A stretch of 64,000 nucleotides of DNA, taken from NCBI RefSeq assembly GCF_000222485.1, contig NC_015914.1, positions 4,880,001 to 4,944,000 of the forward strand, in the 5' to 3' direction. The translations under genes and the position numbers were made by a program. How positions within the stretch are numbered: the stretch's first letter is position 1; every line of letters starts with the position of its first letter. Under the pieces are notes generated by a model, which was not told the DNA's origin, searched no databases, and was given only the letters and a program-made list of their open reading frames with translations. This document shows, in pieces, positions 17,708-25,889 of the stretch. Origin of the DNA: Cyclobacterium marinum DSM 745 (lineage in GTDB: Bacteria; Bacteroidota; Bacteroidia; Cytophagales; Cyclobacteriaceae).

Positions 17708-20700
17708 ATGCAAAAAATCACTTTTAAGAACAAAATTTGGATGGGGTTGATTGCCTTCGCAGCAACCTTAGTCTTTTTGTCAACTTTGGATATTTGGGAG
17801 GGGGCTAGCCGGCAACTTCCCGGTATTCAAGTACCAGAAGGTTTCGAGATTGAAGAGGCAATTTTGCCCGGACTTGTTCAATATCCCATGTTTGGGGTTT
17901 TTGATGACCGAGGTAGGTTGTTTGTGATGGAATCAAGTGGACATACAGAGGGTACAGAAGAAATTTTAAAAGAACCGAATTTTCAAATTTTGTTATTAAC
18001 AGATGCTAATCTGGATGGTATTTTTGATCATAAAACCGTTTACGTTGACAATTTGCCATTTCCTATGGGAGGGGCCTTTGTAGATGGAAGTTTAATCGTC
18101 TCGGCTTCTCCTGATTTGATCAAGTTTACGGATAATGATGGGGATGGCATTGCTGAAGAAAAGGAGGTATTGCTTACAGGTTGGACATTAAATCATAATG
18201 CAGCAATATTGAGTGGGCCGTTTATGGGACCGGATGGTTGGTTATACATGGCTGATGCTAGAAGGGGTTTTGATATACAAAGCAAGGAGTTTGTAAATTT
18301 TAAGGGTAAAGGGGCACGTATTTGGCGCTGTTTGCCTAATGGGACTCAATTACAGAGCTTTGCCGGAGGCGGGTTTGATAACTCAATAGAGTTGGCCTTT
18401 ACTCCATCTGGTGATGTTTTGGGAACGATGACTTATTTTACCGATCCCCAGGGTGGATATAGAGATGCACTTATGCATTGGGTGGAAGATGGAGTATACC
18501 CAAAACACAATGCCGTGATTGCTGAAGATAATTTGGTCCGTACCGGCAGTTTAATGCCAGTTATGCATAAAATTGCCAGGGTCTCTCCATCAGGATTAAT
18601 GCGTTATGAAGGAGACATATGGGGGAATGATTATGAAGGCAATTTGTTTCATGCTGAATTCAACACCGGCAGAATTGTGAAAACTGTGCTTTCTGCTTCA
18701 CGTGCAAGCTACGAAGCGGATAGTGAACATTTTATGACCTCTAGTCTTTCTGATTTTCACCCAACTGATGTATTGCAAGAGCCCGATGGTAATCTTTTGG
18801 TAGTCAATACCGGTGGCTGGTTTATTTCTGGTTGTCCATTGAGTAGAACTGCCAAGCCTGAAGTGCCTGGCGGAATATTTAGAATACGTAAAAAGAAAAT
18901 TGATCCTGAAAAAGACCCTTGGGGTAATAAAATTGCTTGGGAATCCTTATCTGTACCTGAATTGGTGGGACTTTTGGAAGATACACGCTGGAAGGTTTCC
19001 GAAAAGGCCGGGGAGTATCTTTTGAAACAGCCGCTTGCTGCGATACCTTATTTGGTAAATGTATTAGCAACCCATCCTGATGAAGCCATTCGGACAAAGG
19101 CAGTTTTTCTATTATTTAGGACTCAAAACCCTAGGGCATGGAATCAACTCGTTCTGGGATTGAAAGATAAAAGTGATCAAGTTAAAATTGCAACAGCAAG
19201 AGTAGTGGGGATGGCTGAGGTGATTTCTGCCAAGAAGGAATTGATTCAATTGTTAGACAAACAGCCAAATCTTGCTTTGGCAAGACAAGTGGCAGTAGCT
19301 CTAGGTCAAATTGGGGATCCTGAGGCAACTACTCCGTTATTGAAATTAATGAAGACAAATGGAGCAGATAGGTTTATTTCTCATGCGGTAATTTTTGCTT
19401 TGATTCAAATGGAGAACGAAGATTTGCTTTTAGAGGAGTTGAAGAATGGTAATTTTAATAAAGCAGCCTTGATCGCTCTGGATCAAAAGCAAAGTCCATT
19501 GTTAAAGGAAAACTTGGTTCAAAACTATTTGAGTAATTCAGATAGCACAGTTCGGGGAACGGCACTTTGGGTGTTGGAGAATCATTCCGACTGGGAAGTT
19601 GCCTTTACCAATTACTTGAAATATTTTTTTAAGGAGGGAAATGGTCGGATGAGTGAATTAGAAGCGATACTCCCCACTTTTATTGATGAACAGGCAGTTC
19701 AAAATTATTTAGCTAGTGTTTTGGATAGGACAACCATAACTGAAGAAGAAAAATTAAAGGTTTTGCAATCGTTGGAGAAAAGCCCGCCGAAAGAACTTTT
19801 GCCCGCCCTCAAAGGTAGTTTATTCCAATTATTAAATAGTTCACAAAAAGTTACCCAAAAAGCGGTGATTAATTTGGCCGTACTATTAAAAGAGAAAACA
19901 TTTATTCCCGCCTTTAATAAAATATTGACTGAAACCAAAAAAGACGCCTCTTTAAAATTGGCTGTTTATAACGGTCTAGTAAATCTAGGGGAGTCTTTGT
20001 CTACAAATGATTTAAAATGGGTTGCTGAGCAATTACTAGTGGAAGGAAGGCAAGCACTGCATGGCGAAGCAATAAATATTTTAAGAAATTTAGATTTAAA
20101 TATTCAGGATTTATCCTGGCTTTTGCAGGAAATTTTACCTAAATCTGCCAGTGGTGATGTGTCTTATTTACTTGAATTATTTGATGATGTTGAAGATGTC
20201 AATATTTTAGTAAAATTAGAAGAAAAATTATTGGATCGTCAAGAAGTTTGGGCTAATTTATCCATTCATCAGTTGGAACTTATTTTCGGAAAAAGTAAAG
20301 CCGGCAAGACCTTGATAGATAGTCTTGAAGCGAGACAAGAAGAGAGGATAACGGAATTGGAAGAACTGGCTGAAGGCTTGGTGAGAGGAGATGTAGACCG
20401 GGGTAGGGCTATATTTTATGGAGTTGGGGCTTGTAGTACTTGTCATGCTGTATCAGGAAAAGGAGAGACTTTCGGTCCGGACCTTACCAACATTGGCGAG
20501 ATTCGTTCTAAGCATGATATTTTGGAGGCCATGCTTTTCCCAGGAGTTAGTTTTGCTCGTGAATACGAAACTGTAACCATTCAAACAGAGGGGCAGAAAT
20601 ATATAGGGATTATAAAGGGTTTTGAGAATGGAAGGTATGAGTTGGCCGTTGGTCCCGGCAGTTTAGTAACTGTAGATGAAAAAGATATTATTTCATTGGA

Positions 20701-20821
20701 GGAGGCCAACCAATCTTTGATGCCTGCAGGCTTGATAGGCAATTTGAGTAATCAAGAAATCAGTGATTTAATGCATTATCTTCAATCCCTTCCGGATGGG
20801 ATCTATACGAGAAATAACTAG
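17708..20821 (+). CDS. Membrane-bound dehydrogenase/HEAT-repeat/cytochrome c fusion (PVC-type)
   Basis: 1037 residues. An N-terminal membrane anchor spans about residues 12-27. A beta-propeller dehydrogenase-like domain follows (about 35-395; ILPGLVQYPMFGVFDDRGRLFVMESSG and similar blades). A HEAT-repeat region covers about 415-880. The C-terminus is a class-I cytochrome c with the heme motif CSTCH at 909-913. This order matches the PVC-type heme-binding CxxCH proteins, abundant in Planctomycetes and also present in marine Bacteroidetes. It is expected to pass electrons from a periplasmic sugar oxidation to the respiratory chain, the partner of its neighbours here. The heme axial Met is probably in the SLMPAGLIG segment near residue 1000. 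Confidence 0.88.
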   Translation: MQKITFKNKIWMGLIAFAATLVFLSTLDIWEGASRQLPGIQVPEGFEIEEAILPGLVQYPMFGVFDDRGRLFVMESSGHTEGTEEILKEPNFQILLLTDANLDGIFDHKTVYVDNLPFPMGGAFVDGSLIVSASPDLIKFTDNDGDGIAEEKEVLLTGWTLNHNAAILSGPFMGPDGWLYMADARRGFDIQSKEFVNFKGKGARIWRCLPNGTQLQSFAGGGFDNSIELAFTPSGDVLGTMTYFTDPQGGYRDALMHWVEDGVYPKHNAVIAEDNLVRTGSLMPVMHKIARVSPSGLMRYEGDIWGNDYEGNLFHAEFNTGRIVKTVLSASRASYEADSEHFMTSSLSDFHPTDVLQEPDGNLLVVNTGGWFISGCPLSRTAKPEVPGGIFRIRKKKIDPEKDPWGNKIAWESLSVPELVGLLEDTRWKVSEKAGEYLLKQPLAAIPYLVNVLATHPDEAIRTKAVFLLFRTQNPRAWNQLVLGLKDKSDQVKIATARVVGMAEVISAKKELIQLLDKQPNLALARQVAVALGQIGDPEATTPLLKLMKTNGADRFISHAVIFALIQMENEDLLLEELKNGNFNKAALIALDQKQSPLLKENLVQNYLSNSDSTVRGTALWVLENHSDWEVAFTNYLKYFFKEGNGRMSELEAILPTFIDEQAVQNYLASVLDRTTITEEEKLKVLQSLEKSPPKELLPALKGSLFQLLNSSQKVTQKAVINLAVLLKEKTFIPAFNKILTETKKDASLKLAVYNGLVNLGESLSTNDLKWVAEQLLVEGRQALHGEAINILRNLDLNIQDLSWLLQEILPKSASGDVSYLLELFDDVEDVNILVKLEEKLLDRQEVWANLSIHQLELIFGKSKAGKTLIDSLEARQEERITELEELAEGLVRGDVDRGRAIFYGVGACSTCHAVSGKGETFGPDLTNIGEIRSKHDILEAMLFPGVSFAREYETVTIQTEGQKYIGIIKGFENGRYELAVGPGSLVTVDEKDIISLEEANQSLMPAGLIGNLSNQEISDLMHYLQSLPDGIYTRNN

Positions 20822-20855
20822 TTAAATTATTATTAACCAATGTAAAAATGCAATT

Positions 20856-21683
20856 ATGCTTAGAAAGCCTAGTATTTGTTTAGTATTGTTTTTTGCCTTC
20901 AATTTGGTGCGTTTTTCCACATTTGCCCAAAGTTATCCAATAGACCTACCTGATAGCTGGGAAAAGGGTGAAGCAATAGCCCTATTTGATGGAGATGATT
21001 TGAATCACTGGTATACTTTTATTAAAGACAGAGGAAGGGATGAAGATCCTAAGAAAGTATTTCAGGTGGAAGATGGTATCTTGACCATTAGTGGTGAAGA
21101 ATGGGGTTGTATTACAACCATAAATCCTTATGACAATTACATCTTAAAAACATCTTTTCGTTGGGAAGGAGAAACTTATGGTGACCGAAAAACCAAAGCC
21201 AGAGATAGCGGCTTTTTAATTCATTCAAAAGGTAAAGATGGGGGATACAGTGGAATTTGGATGCATGGAATAGAAGTGCAAATCATTGAAGGCGGTACTG
21301 GTGATTTTTTAGTAGTTGGAGATGGTACAGAAACATTTGGCTTAAGTGCACCGGTGGCAAAAGAATTACAGGGAAGTTCACACCTTTATGAGCCGAGTGG
21401 GGATATAAAACGAATCAATAAAGGTAGAATCAATTGGTATGGAAGGTCACCAAAGTGGTCTGATACCATAGGTTTTAGAGGCAAAAAAGAAGTGGAGAAG
21501 AAAATGGGTAAGTGGAATGATTTAGAAATTCAGACTTGGGAAGGAAATATTGCTGTATTTTTAAATGGTAAACTTGTCAACTTTGCCACAAATGTAAAAC
21601 CTGAGTTTGGAAGGATACAGGTTCAATCAGAAGGGGCAACCATAGCCTTTAAAGAAATAACCCTTTATCCGCTGATCAAATAA
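20856..21683 (+). CDS. Secreted DUF1080 protein, second paralogue
   Basis: 275 residues, signal peptide about 1-25 (ending TFAQ). DUF1080 features: EAIALFDGDDLNHWYTF, EWGCITT, Y-D-N-Y-x-L-x-x-x-F-R-W, ARDSGFLIH and GIEVQIIEGG. It differs clearly from the paralogue at 16023, so the two probably do not act on the same glycoside. It follows the cytochrome fusion by 34 bases in the same operon. Confidence 0.9.
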   Translation: MLRKPSICLVLFFAFNLVRFSTFAQSYPIDLPDSWEKGEAIALFDGDDLNHWYTFIKDRGRDEDPKKVFQVEDGILTISGEEWGCITTINPYDNYILKTSFRWEGETYGDRKTKARDSGFLIHSKGKDGGYSGIWMHGIEVQIIEGGTGDFLVVGDGTETFGLSAPVAKELQGSSHLYEPSGDIKRINKGRINWYGRSPKWSDTIGFRGKKEVEKKMGKWNDLEIQTWEGNIAVFLNGKLVNFATNVKPEFGRIQVQSEGATIAFKEITLYPLIK

Positions 21684-21755
21684 ACCTTCAGGATTATTTT
21701 TATCAATTGCATGTATTCAATAAGTTTAATCTTTAATTATAAAAAAATATAAACC

Positions 21756-22832
21756 ATGAGCCAAGAATCAGTTAAAGTATTAGTAGTTGGATGTGGAAAT
21801 ATGGGAGCCTCGCATGCCCTTGCTTACCATCAATTGGATGGATATGAAATTGTAGGACTTGTATCCGGAGGTAAAACCAAGGAGGTATTGAATGAGAAAC
21901 TAGGTGGGGGATATGCCTTGTATGATGATTTTTATAAAGCAATGGAGGCAACCAAACCTGATGCTGTAAGTATATCTACCTATCCTGATACGCATGAGAC
22001 TTTTGCCATTAAAGCTATTGAAAGTGGTTGTGATGTGTTTGTTGAAAAGCCTTTGGCTGACACCGTTGAAGGAGCCAGAAGAGTAGTGAATGCAGCTACG
22101 AAACACAATAAAAAGCTGGTAGTTGGTTATATCTTGAGACATCATCCCTCATGGGAGAATTTTATCTCAGTAAGTCAAAAATTAGGGAAGCCTTTGGTAA
22201 TGCGAATGAACCTTAACCAGCAAAGTGAGGATAAAATGTGGACTTTGCATAGGAATCTAATGAAAAGCCTTAGCCCAATTGTGGATTGTGGGGTTCATTA
22301 TATTGATGTAATGTGCCAGATGACCCGTTCTAAGCCAGTGCAAGTGTATGCAATCGGGGCCAGATTGACTGAAGAAATTCCTGAAGGGAATTATAACTAC
22401 GGAAATCTTCAAATCAGGTTTGAAGATGGTTCTGTTGGTTGGTATGAGGCAGGATGGGGACCGATGGTCAGTGAAACTGCCTTTTTCATTAAAGATGTTT
22501 TTGGACCAAAAGGTTCTGTGTCCATTGTCGCTAAAGAAGCGGGTGGATCTGGTAAATCAGATAGTATTGAGGCCCATACAAAAACCGAATCACTTTTATA
22601 CCACAGATCTGAGTTGGATGCCAACGAGAAATTTGCCCATGAAGACGAATGGATTGATTTGACTGATGAGCCGGATCACAATGGCTTATGTAAACGAGAA
22701 CAAGAGTATTTTTTGAAAGCGATTAAAGAAGATATTGATTTAACGGATCACATGGAGGATGCAGTCAATAGTTTAAGGATAGCTTTTGCTTGTGATGAAT
22801 CTGTCAGAACAGGAAAAGTTGTACATTTATAA
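21756..22832 (+). CDS. Cytoplasmic Gfo/Idh/MocA-family oxidoreductase
   Basis: 358 residues without a signal. The Rossmann motif VVGCGNMGASHA is near residue 9 and the EKP motif is DVFVEKPLADT. The C-terminal domain carries SPIVDCGVHYIDVM, with the family's conserved His. It should oxidise or reduce a sugar derivative with NAD(P). A 72-base gap separates it from the DUF1080 gene, so it may have its own promoter. Confidence 0.9.
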   Translation: MSQESVKVLVVGCGNMGASHALAYHQLDGYEIVGLVSGGKTKEVLNEKLGGGYALYDDFYKAMEATKPDAVSISTYPDTHETFAIKAIESGCDVFVEKPLADTVEGARRVVNAATKHNKKLVVGYILRHHPSWENFISVSQKLGKPLVMRMNLNQQSEDKMWTLHRNLMKSLSPIVDCGVHYIDVMCQMTRSKPVQVYAIGARLTEEIPEGNYNYGNLQIRFEDGSVGWYEAGWGPMVSETAFFIKDVFGPKGSVSIVAKEAGGSGKSDSIEAHTKTESLLYHRSELDANEKFAHEDEWIDLTDEPDHNGLCKREQEYFLKAIKEDIDLTDHMEDAVNSLRIAFACDESVRTGKVVHL

Positions 22833-22850
22833 AATTGTTTCATTGAATTT

Positions 22851-22875
22851 TGGCCGGCTACGATATAGCCGGCCA
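22851..22875 (+). other. Perfect GC-rich intercistronic hairpin
   Basis: TGGCCGGCTA (22851-22860), 5-base loop CGATA, TAGCCGGCCA (22866-22875). It lies 22 bases before the start of the next gene and has no T-run. Its position and loop size match the hairpin at 13007. Confidence 0.72.
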
Positions 22876-22896
22876 ATTATCCCTTAAAATATTTAT

Positions 22897-23898
22897 ATGT
22901 CGAGTGAATTTGACCCTAATGAATTTCCAGTTGGAATCATTGGTTTAGGAATGATGGGGAGCAGCATTGCTGTTTGTATGCTAATAGCCGGACATCCGGT
23001 AACAGGTGTAGAGCTGATAGAAGAAGCGCTTGAAGGAGCTAAAACAAGAATTGATAACCACTTTAAATTGGCTCAGGAAAAAGGACTTTTAAATGGTTCT
23101 CCTGAGGACTACCTGAAAAAGCTAACTATTTCTTCGGACCTTTCTACCTTGAAGGATTGCCGCTTGGTATTAGAGTCCATCAAGGAGGATATTCAAATAA
23201 AGAAGGAGGTTTTCGAAAAAGTAGATGCCATTGTGGCCAAGGACGCTTTTATTACTAGCAATACATCGGCAATTCCAATAAGTGAATTACAGGTTTTTGT
23301 GAGTAATCCGGAACGATTTTTTGGGTTACACTGGATGGAACCTGCATTTACTACTCGGTTTTTAGAAGTGATATGTGGGGATAAAAGCGATCTAAAAAAA
23401 GCTCAGTTTCTATATGATTTGGGTGAATTGTGGCAAAAAGAAACCGTATTGTTGAAAAAAGACATACCGGGGTTTATTGCCAATAGGCTAATGTATGCCA
23501 TGTACCGTGAAGCCATGCATCTGGTGGATGAAGATTATGCCTCAGTAGAAGATGTGGATCGGGCATGTAGAAATGTAGCCGGATATTTTATTCCGATGAT
23601 GGGGGTCTTTCGTTGGATGGATTTTACAGGAATTGCCTCTTATCATAAAGTAATGAAAGATCTTTTTCCTACCCTAAACAATGCAGATGCTCCAGGTAAG
23701 CTTATGAACAAAATTGTTGATGGTGGTGGAAGAGGCATTTTCAATGGGAAAGGGTTCTATGAATACACTGAAGAAGAAAAAGAGATCTGGCAAAAATTAT
23801 ACAACGACTTTTCTTTTGAAATTAGGGACCTTACCTTAAAATATCCTGCAGATATTGTACAGCAAAAGCTGAAGGAAAAACATGAGGAAGATCAATAA
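22897..23898 (+). CDS. 3-hydroxyacyl-CoA dehydrogenase-family enzyme (L-gulonate 3-dehydrogenase-like)
   Basis: 333 residues. The Rossmann motif GIIGLGMMGSSIA is near residue 13. The catalytic His lies in RFFGLHWMEPA and the structural SNTSAIPISEL segment is present. The C-terminal helical domain has GFIANRLMYAMYREA. Single-unit proteins of this length without a fused hydratase include 3-hydroxybutyryl-CoA dehydrogenase and the lambda-crystallin/L-gulonate 3-dehydrogenase group; WMEP in place of NP and the sugar-cluster context make me prefer the latter. It closes the operon and converges with miaE, only 15 bases away. Confidence 0.82.
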   Translation: MSSEFDPNEFPVGIIGLGMMGSSIAVCMLIAGHPVTGVELIEEALEGAKTRIDNHFKLAQEKGLLNGSPEDYLKKLTISSDLSTLKDCRLVLESIKEDIQIKKEVFEKVDAIVAKDAFITSNTSAIPISELQVFVSNPERFFGLHWMEPAFTTRFLEVICGDKSDLKKAQFLYDLGELWQKETVLLKKDIPGFIANRLMYAMYREAMHLVDEDYASVEDVDRACRNVAGYFIPMMGVFRWMDFTGIASYHKVMKDLFPTLNNADAPGKLMNKIVDGGGRGIFNGKGFYEYTEEEKEIWQKLYNDFSFEIRDLTLKYPADIVQQKLKEKHEEDQ

Positions 23899-23913
23899 AA
23901 TTATGCTTAACTT

Positions 23914-24501
23914 TTAATGTAAGGCTGGTTTAATGGGGAGGTTTTTGACAACCTCTCCTTCAAATTCCATCATTTCATGCAATCTTTTGTAAACCGTTTC
24001 TTCTTCAAAATATTGCAAAGCCAATTCTACAAAAATATTACCATGTTTGGCTTCAGAAGTCCACAGGGTCTTGTAAAACTTCTTTAAAGCAGGGTCTTCA
24101 TGTGCCTCAGAGACCATTTTAAACCTTTCACAGCCCCTGCATTCTACAATAGAACCCATTAATAACCTGGACAAGAATCGACTTTCATTGGTTCCTCCAT
24201 GGGTTAACGGCATTAATTGCTTGATATACAGGTCTTCTTTCATTTCTTTATTCAAAGGAACACCTCTACTTTGCATCAGTTCAAATACCTCCTGAAAATG
24301 CTCTAATTCTTCAATGGCAGTTTCGATCATTTCCGGAATTATTTTTTCTCTATCAGGATATTTCGCAATTAGCGAAGTGGCCATTGCCGAGGCTTTTCTT
24401 TCACAATCTGCATGGTCTTGAAGGAAAGTATCGAAATCTTGCATTACTGCATTCAGCCACTCCTGAGAGGATGGAACTTTAAGGTCAATGGCGTATTTCA
24501 T
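23914..24501 (-). CDS. miaE: tRNA 2-methylthio-N6-isopentenyladenosine hydroxylase
   Basis: 195 residues, a four-helix non-heme di-iron protein. Iron ligands are recognisable as Glu in ADCERKA, E-x-x-H in EELEHFQE, Glu in VECRGCERF and E-x-x-H in TSEAKHGNIF. It hydroxylates the isopentenyl group of ms2i6A at tRNA position 37. Length and motif order match the MiaE family. It is a single-gene unit on the minus strand and unrelated to its neighbours. Confidence 0.93.
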   Translation of the reverse strand: MKYAIDLKVPSSQEWLNAVMQDFDTFLQDHADCERKASAMATSLIAKYPDREKIIPEMIETAIEELEHFQEVFELMQSRGVPLNKEMKEDLYIKQLMPLTHGGTNESRFLSRLLMGSIVECRGCERFKMVSEAHEDPALKKFYKTLWTSEAKHGNIFVELALQYFEEETVYKRLHEMMEFEGEVVKNLPIKPALH

Positions 24502-24608
24502 GTGGAAATTTTTTACAATAATTTTTAGGCTTAAAGAAGTAAATGTACTATTTCTTTTTCAATTTTGAGCAGGTGTTCTATGGCTTTTCTATTTAAATAA
24601 TTACGAAA

Positions 24609-25889
24609 ATGACTCAAGATATAGCTACTATTTCAGCTAATTATATAAAAAGATTCAATGTAAATCAACCTTACTTTAGAGATTTGCCCTCGGAAGATCT
24701 TTCACTTATAATTGTGATTCCTTCCTACAAGGAACCGAATATTTCATTCACTTTAGCTTCTTTGTGCCAATGCATTGCCCCCCAAGGAAAAGTGGAACTC
24801 CTAGTGGTGGTCAATTCTCCTGAAAATTCGCTGCAGGAGGTAGTGGAAGTTAATAGAAATACCTTCAAGCAATTGAACACTTGGAAAAATCAATTGGCCG
24901 AAAATAAAATCAGGCTTAAAATTATAGCAGAGGAAAAGCTTCCTAAAAAGTTTGCAGGTGCAGGTTTGGCAAGAAAGATTGGGATGGATGAAGCTTTACA
25001 AAGGTGGACTTTGGCAAAAAAGGATGGACCAATTATATGTTTAGATGCTGATTGTACTGTTTCTAAAGATTATTTGATTGTAGCCGAAAAGGCTTTCTCA
25101 GACCCATTGACCCAACTTGCCCATTATCAGTTCAAACACTTATTCTTAAAGGAAAAAGATGAAAATCTTAAGAATGGTATTGTTCAATATGAACTTCACT
25201 TGAGATATCATATTCAAGGTTTAAAGTGGGCCGGATATCCAAATGCCAAGCACACGGTTGGTTCTTGCATGGTGGTTAGGGCTTCTGCTTATGCAAAGTC
25301 CGGGGGGATGAATAGGAGAAAGGCAGGGGAGGATTTTTATTTCATGCATAAGCTTCTTCCGATTAGTCAGTTTACATACCTCCCGGCCATGGTTTATCCT
25401 TCTTGTAGATCCTCTGATAGGGTGCCATTTGGTACAGGAAGAGCTCAATTGGAGTTTTTGGATGCTAGAGCTCAAATTAGAAACACTTATCATCCCGAAA
25501 CCTATGCTTTATTGAAGCAATTCTTTAATCTTGTTCCAAACTTATATCATTCAGCGGAAGGCTTCAAGGAATTACCTGAACCCATACAAAATTTCCTACG
25601 TGAGCAAGGTTTTGAAAATAGACTTACAGACTTAAAATGCCAATCAAAATCTGCCAAAATCTTTGCCAAAAACTTTTGGCAATGGATGGACGGTTTTATG
25701 GTACTCAAAATGACGCATTATTTAAGAGATACTTACTTTTCTGAAGTGCCTTTAGACTTGGCCTGCAACTCGCTATTAAAGAAATTGGAAGAAAATCAAA
25801 CTACTTTACCATTGATTGAATTACTGAAAAAATACCAACAGCTTGATTTAAGAGGTTATTCTTTGGAGCTAACCACAAAAGATATTTGA
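24609..25889 (+). CDS. Family 2-type glycosyltransferase
   Basis: 426 residues, cytoplasmic. The GT-A start LIIVIPSYKEPNI is near residue 34; the nucleotide-sugar/metal DXD motif is D146-A-D148 in CLDADCTV. A later GEDFYF motif (near 240) corresponds to the ED-type acceptor motif of GT2 enzymes. No membrane segment is evident at the C-terminus. The sugar and acceptor are unknown. Its 3' end overlaps the convergent gene by 34 bases. Confidence 0.82.
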   Translation: MTQDIATISANYIKRFNVNQPYFRDLPSEDLSLIIVIPSYKEPNISFTLASLCQCIAPQGKVELLVVVNSPENSLQEVVEVNRNTFKQLNTWKNQLAENKIRLKIIAEEKLPKKFAGAGLARKIGMDEALQRWTLAKKDGPIICLDADCTVSKDYLIVAEKAFSDPLTQLAHYQFKHLFLKEKDENLKNGIVQYELHLRYHIQGLKWAGYPNAKHTVGSCMVVRASAYAKSGGMNRRKAGEDFYFMHKLLPISQFTYLPAMVYPSCRSSDRVPFGTGRAQLEFLDARAQIRNTYHPETYALLKQFFNLVPNLYHSAEGFKELPEPIQNFLREQGFENRLTDLKCQSKSAKIFAKNFWQWMDGFMVLKMTHYLRDTYFSEVPLDLACNSLLKKLEENQTTLPLIELLKKYQQLDLRGYSLELTTKDI

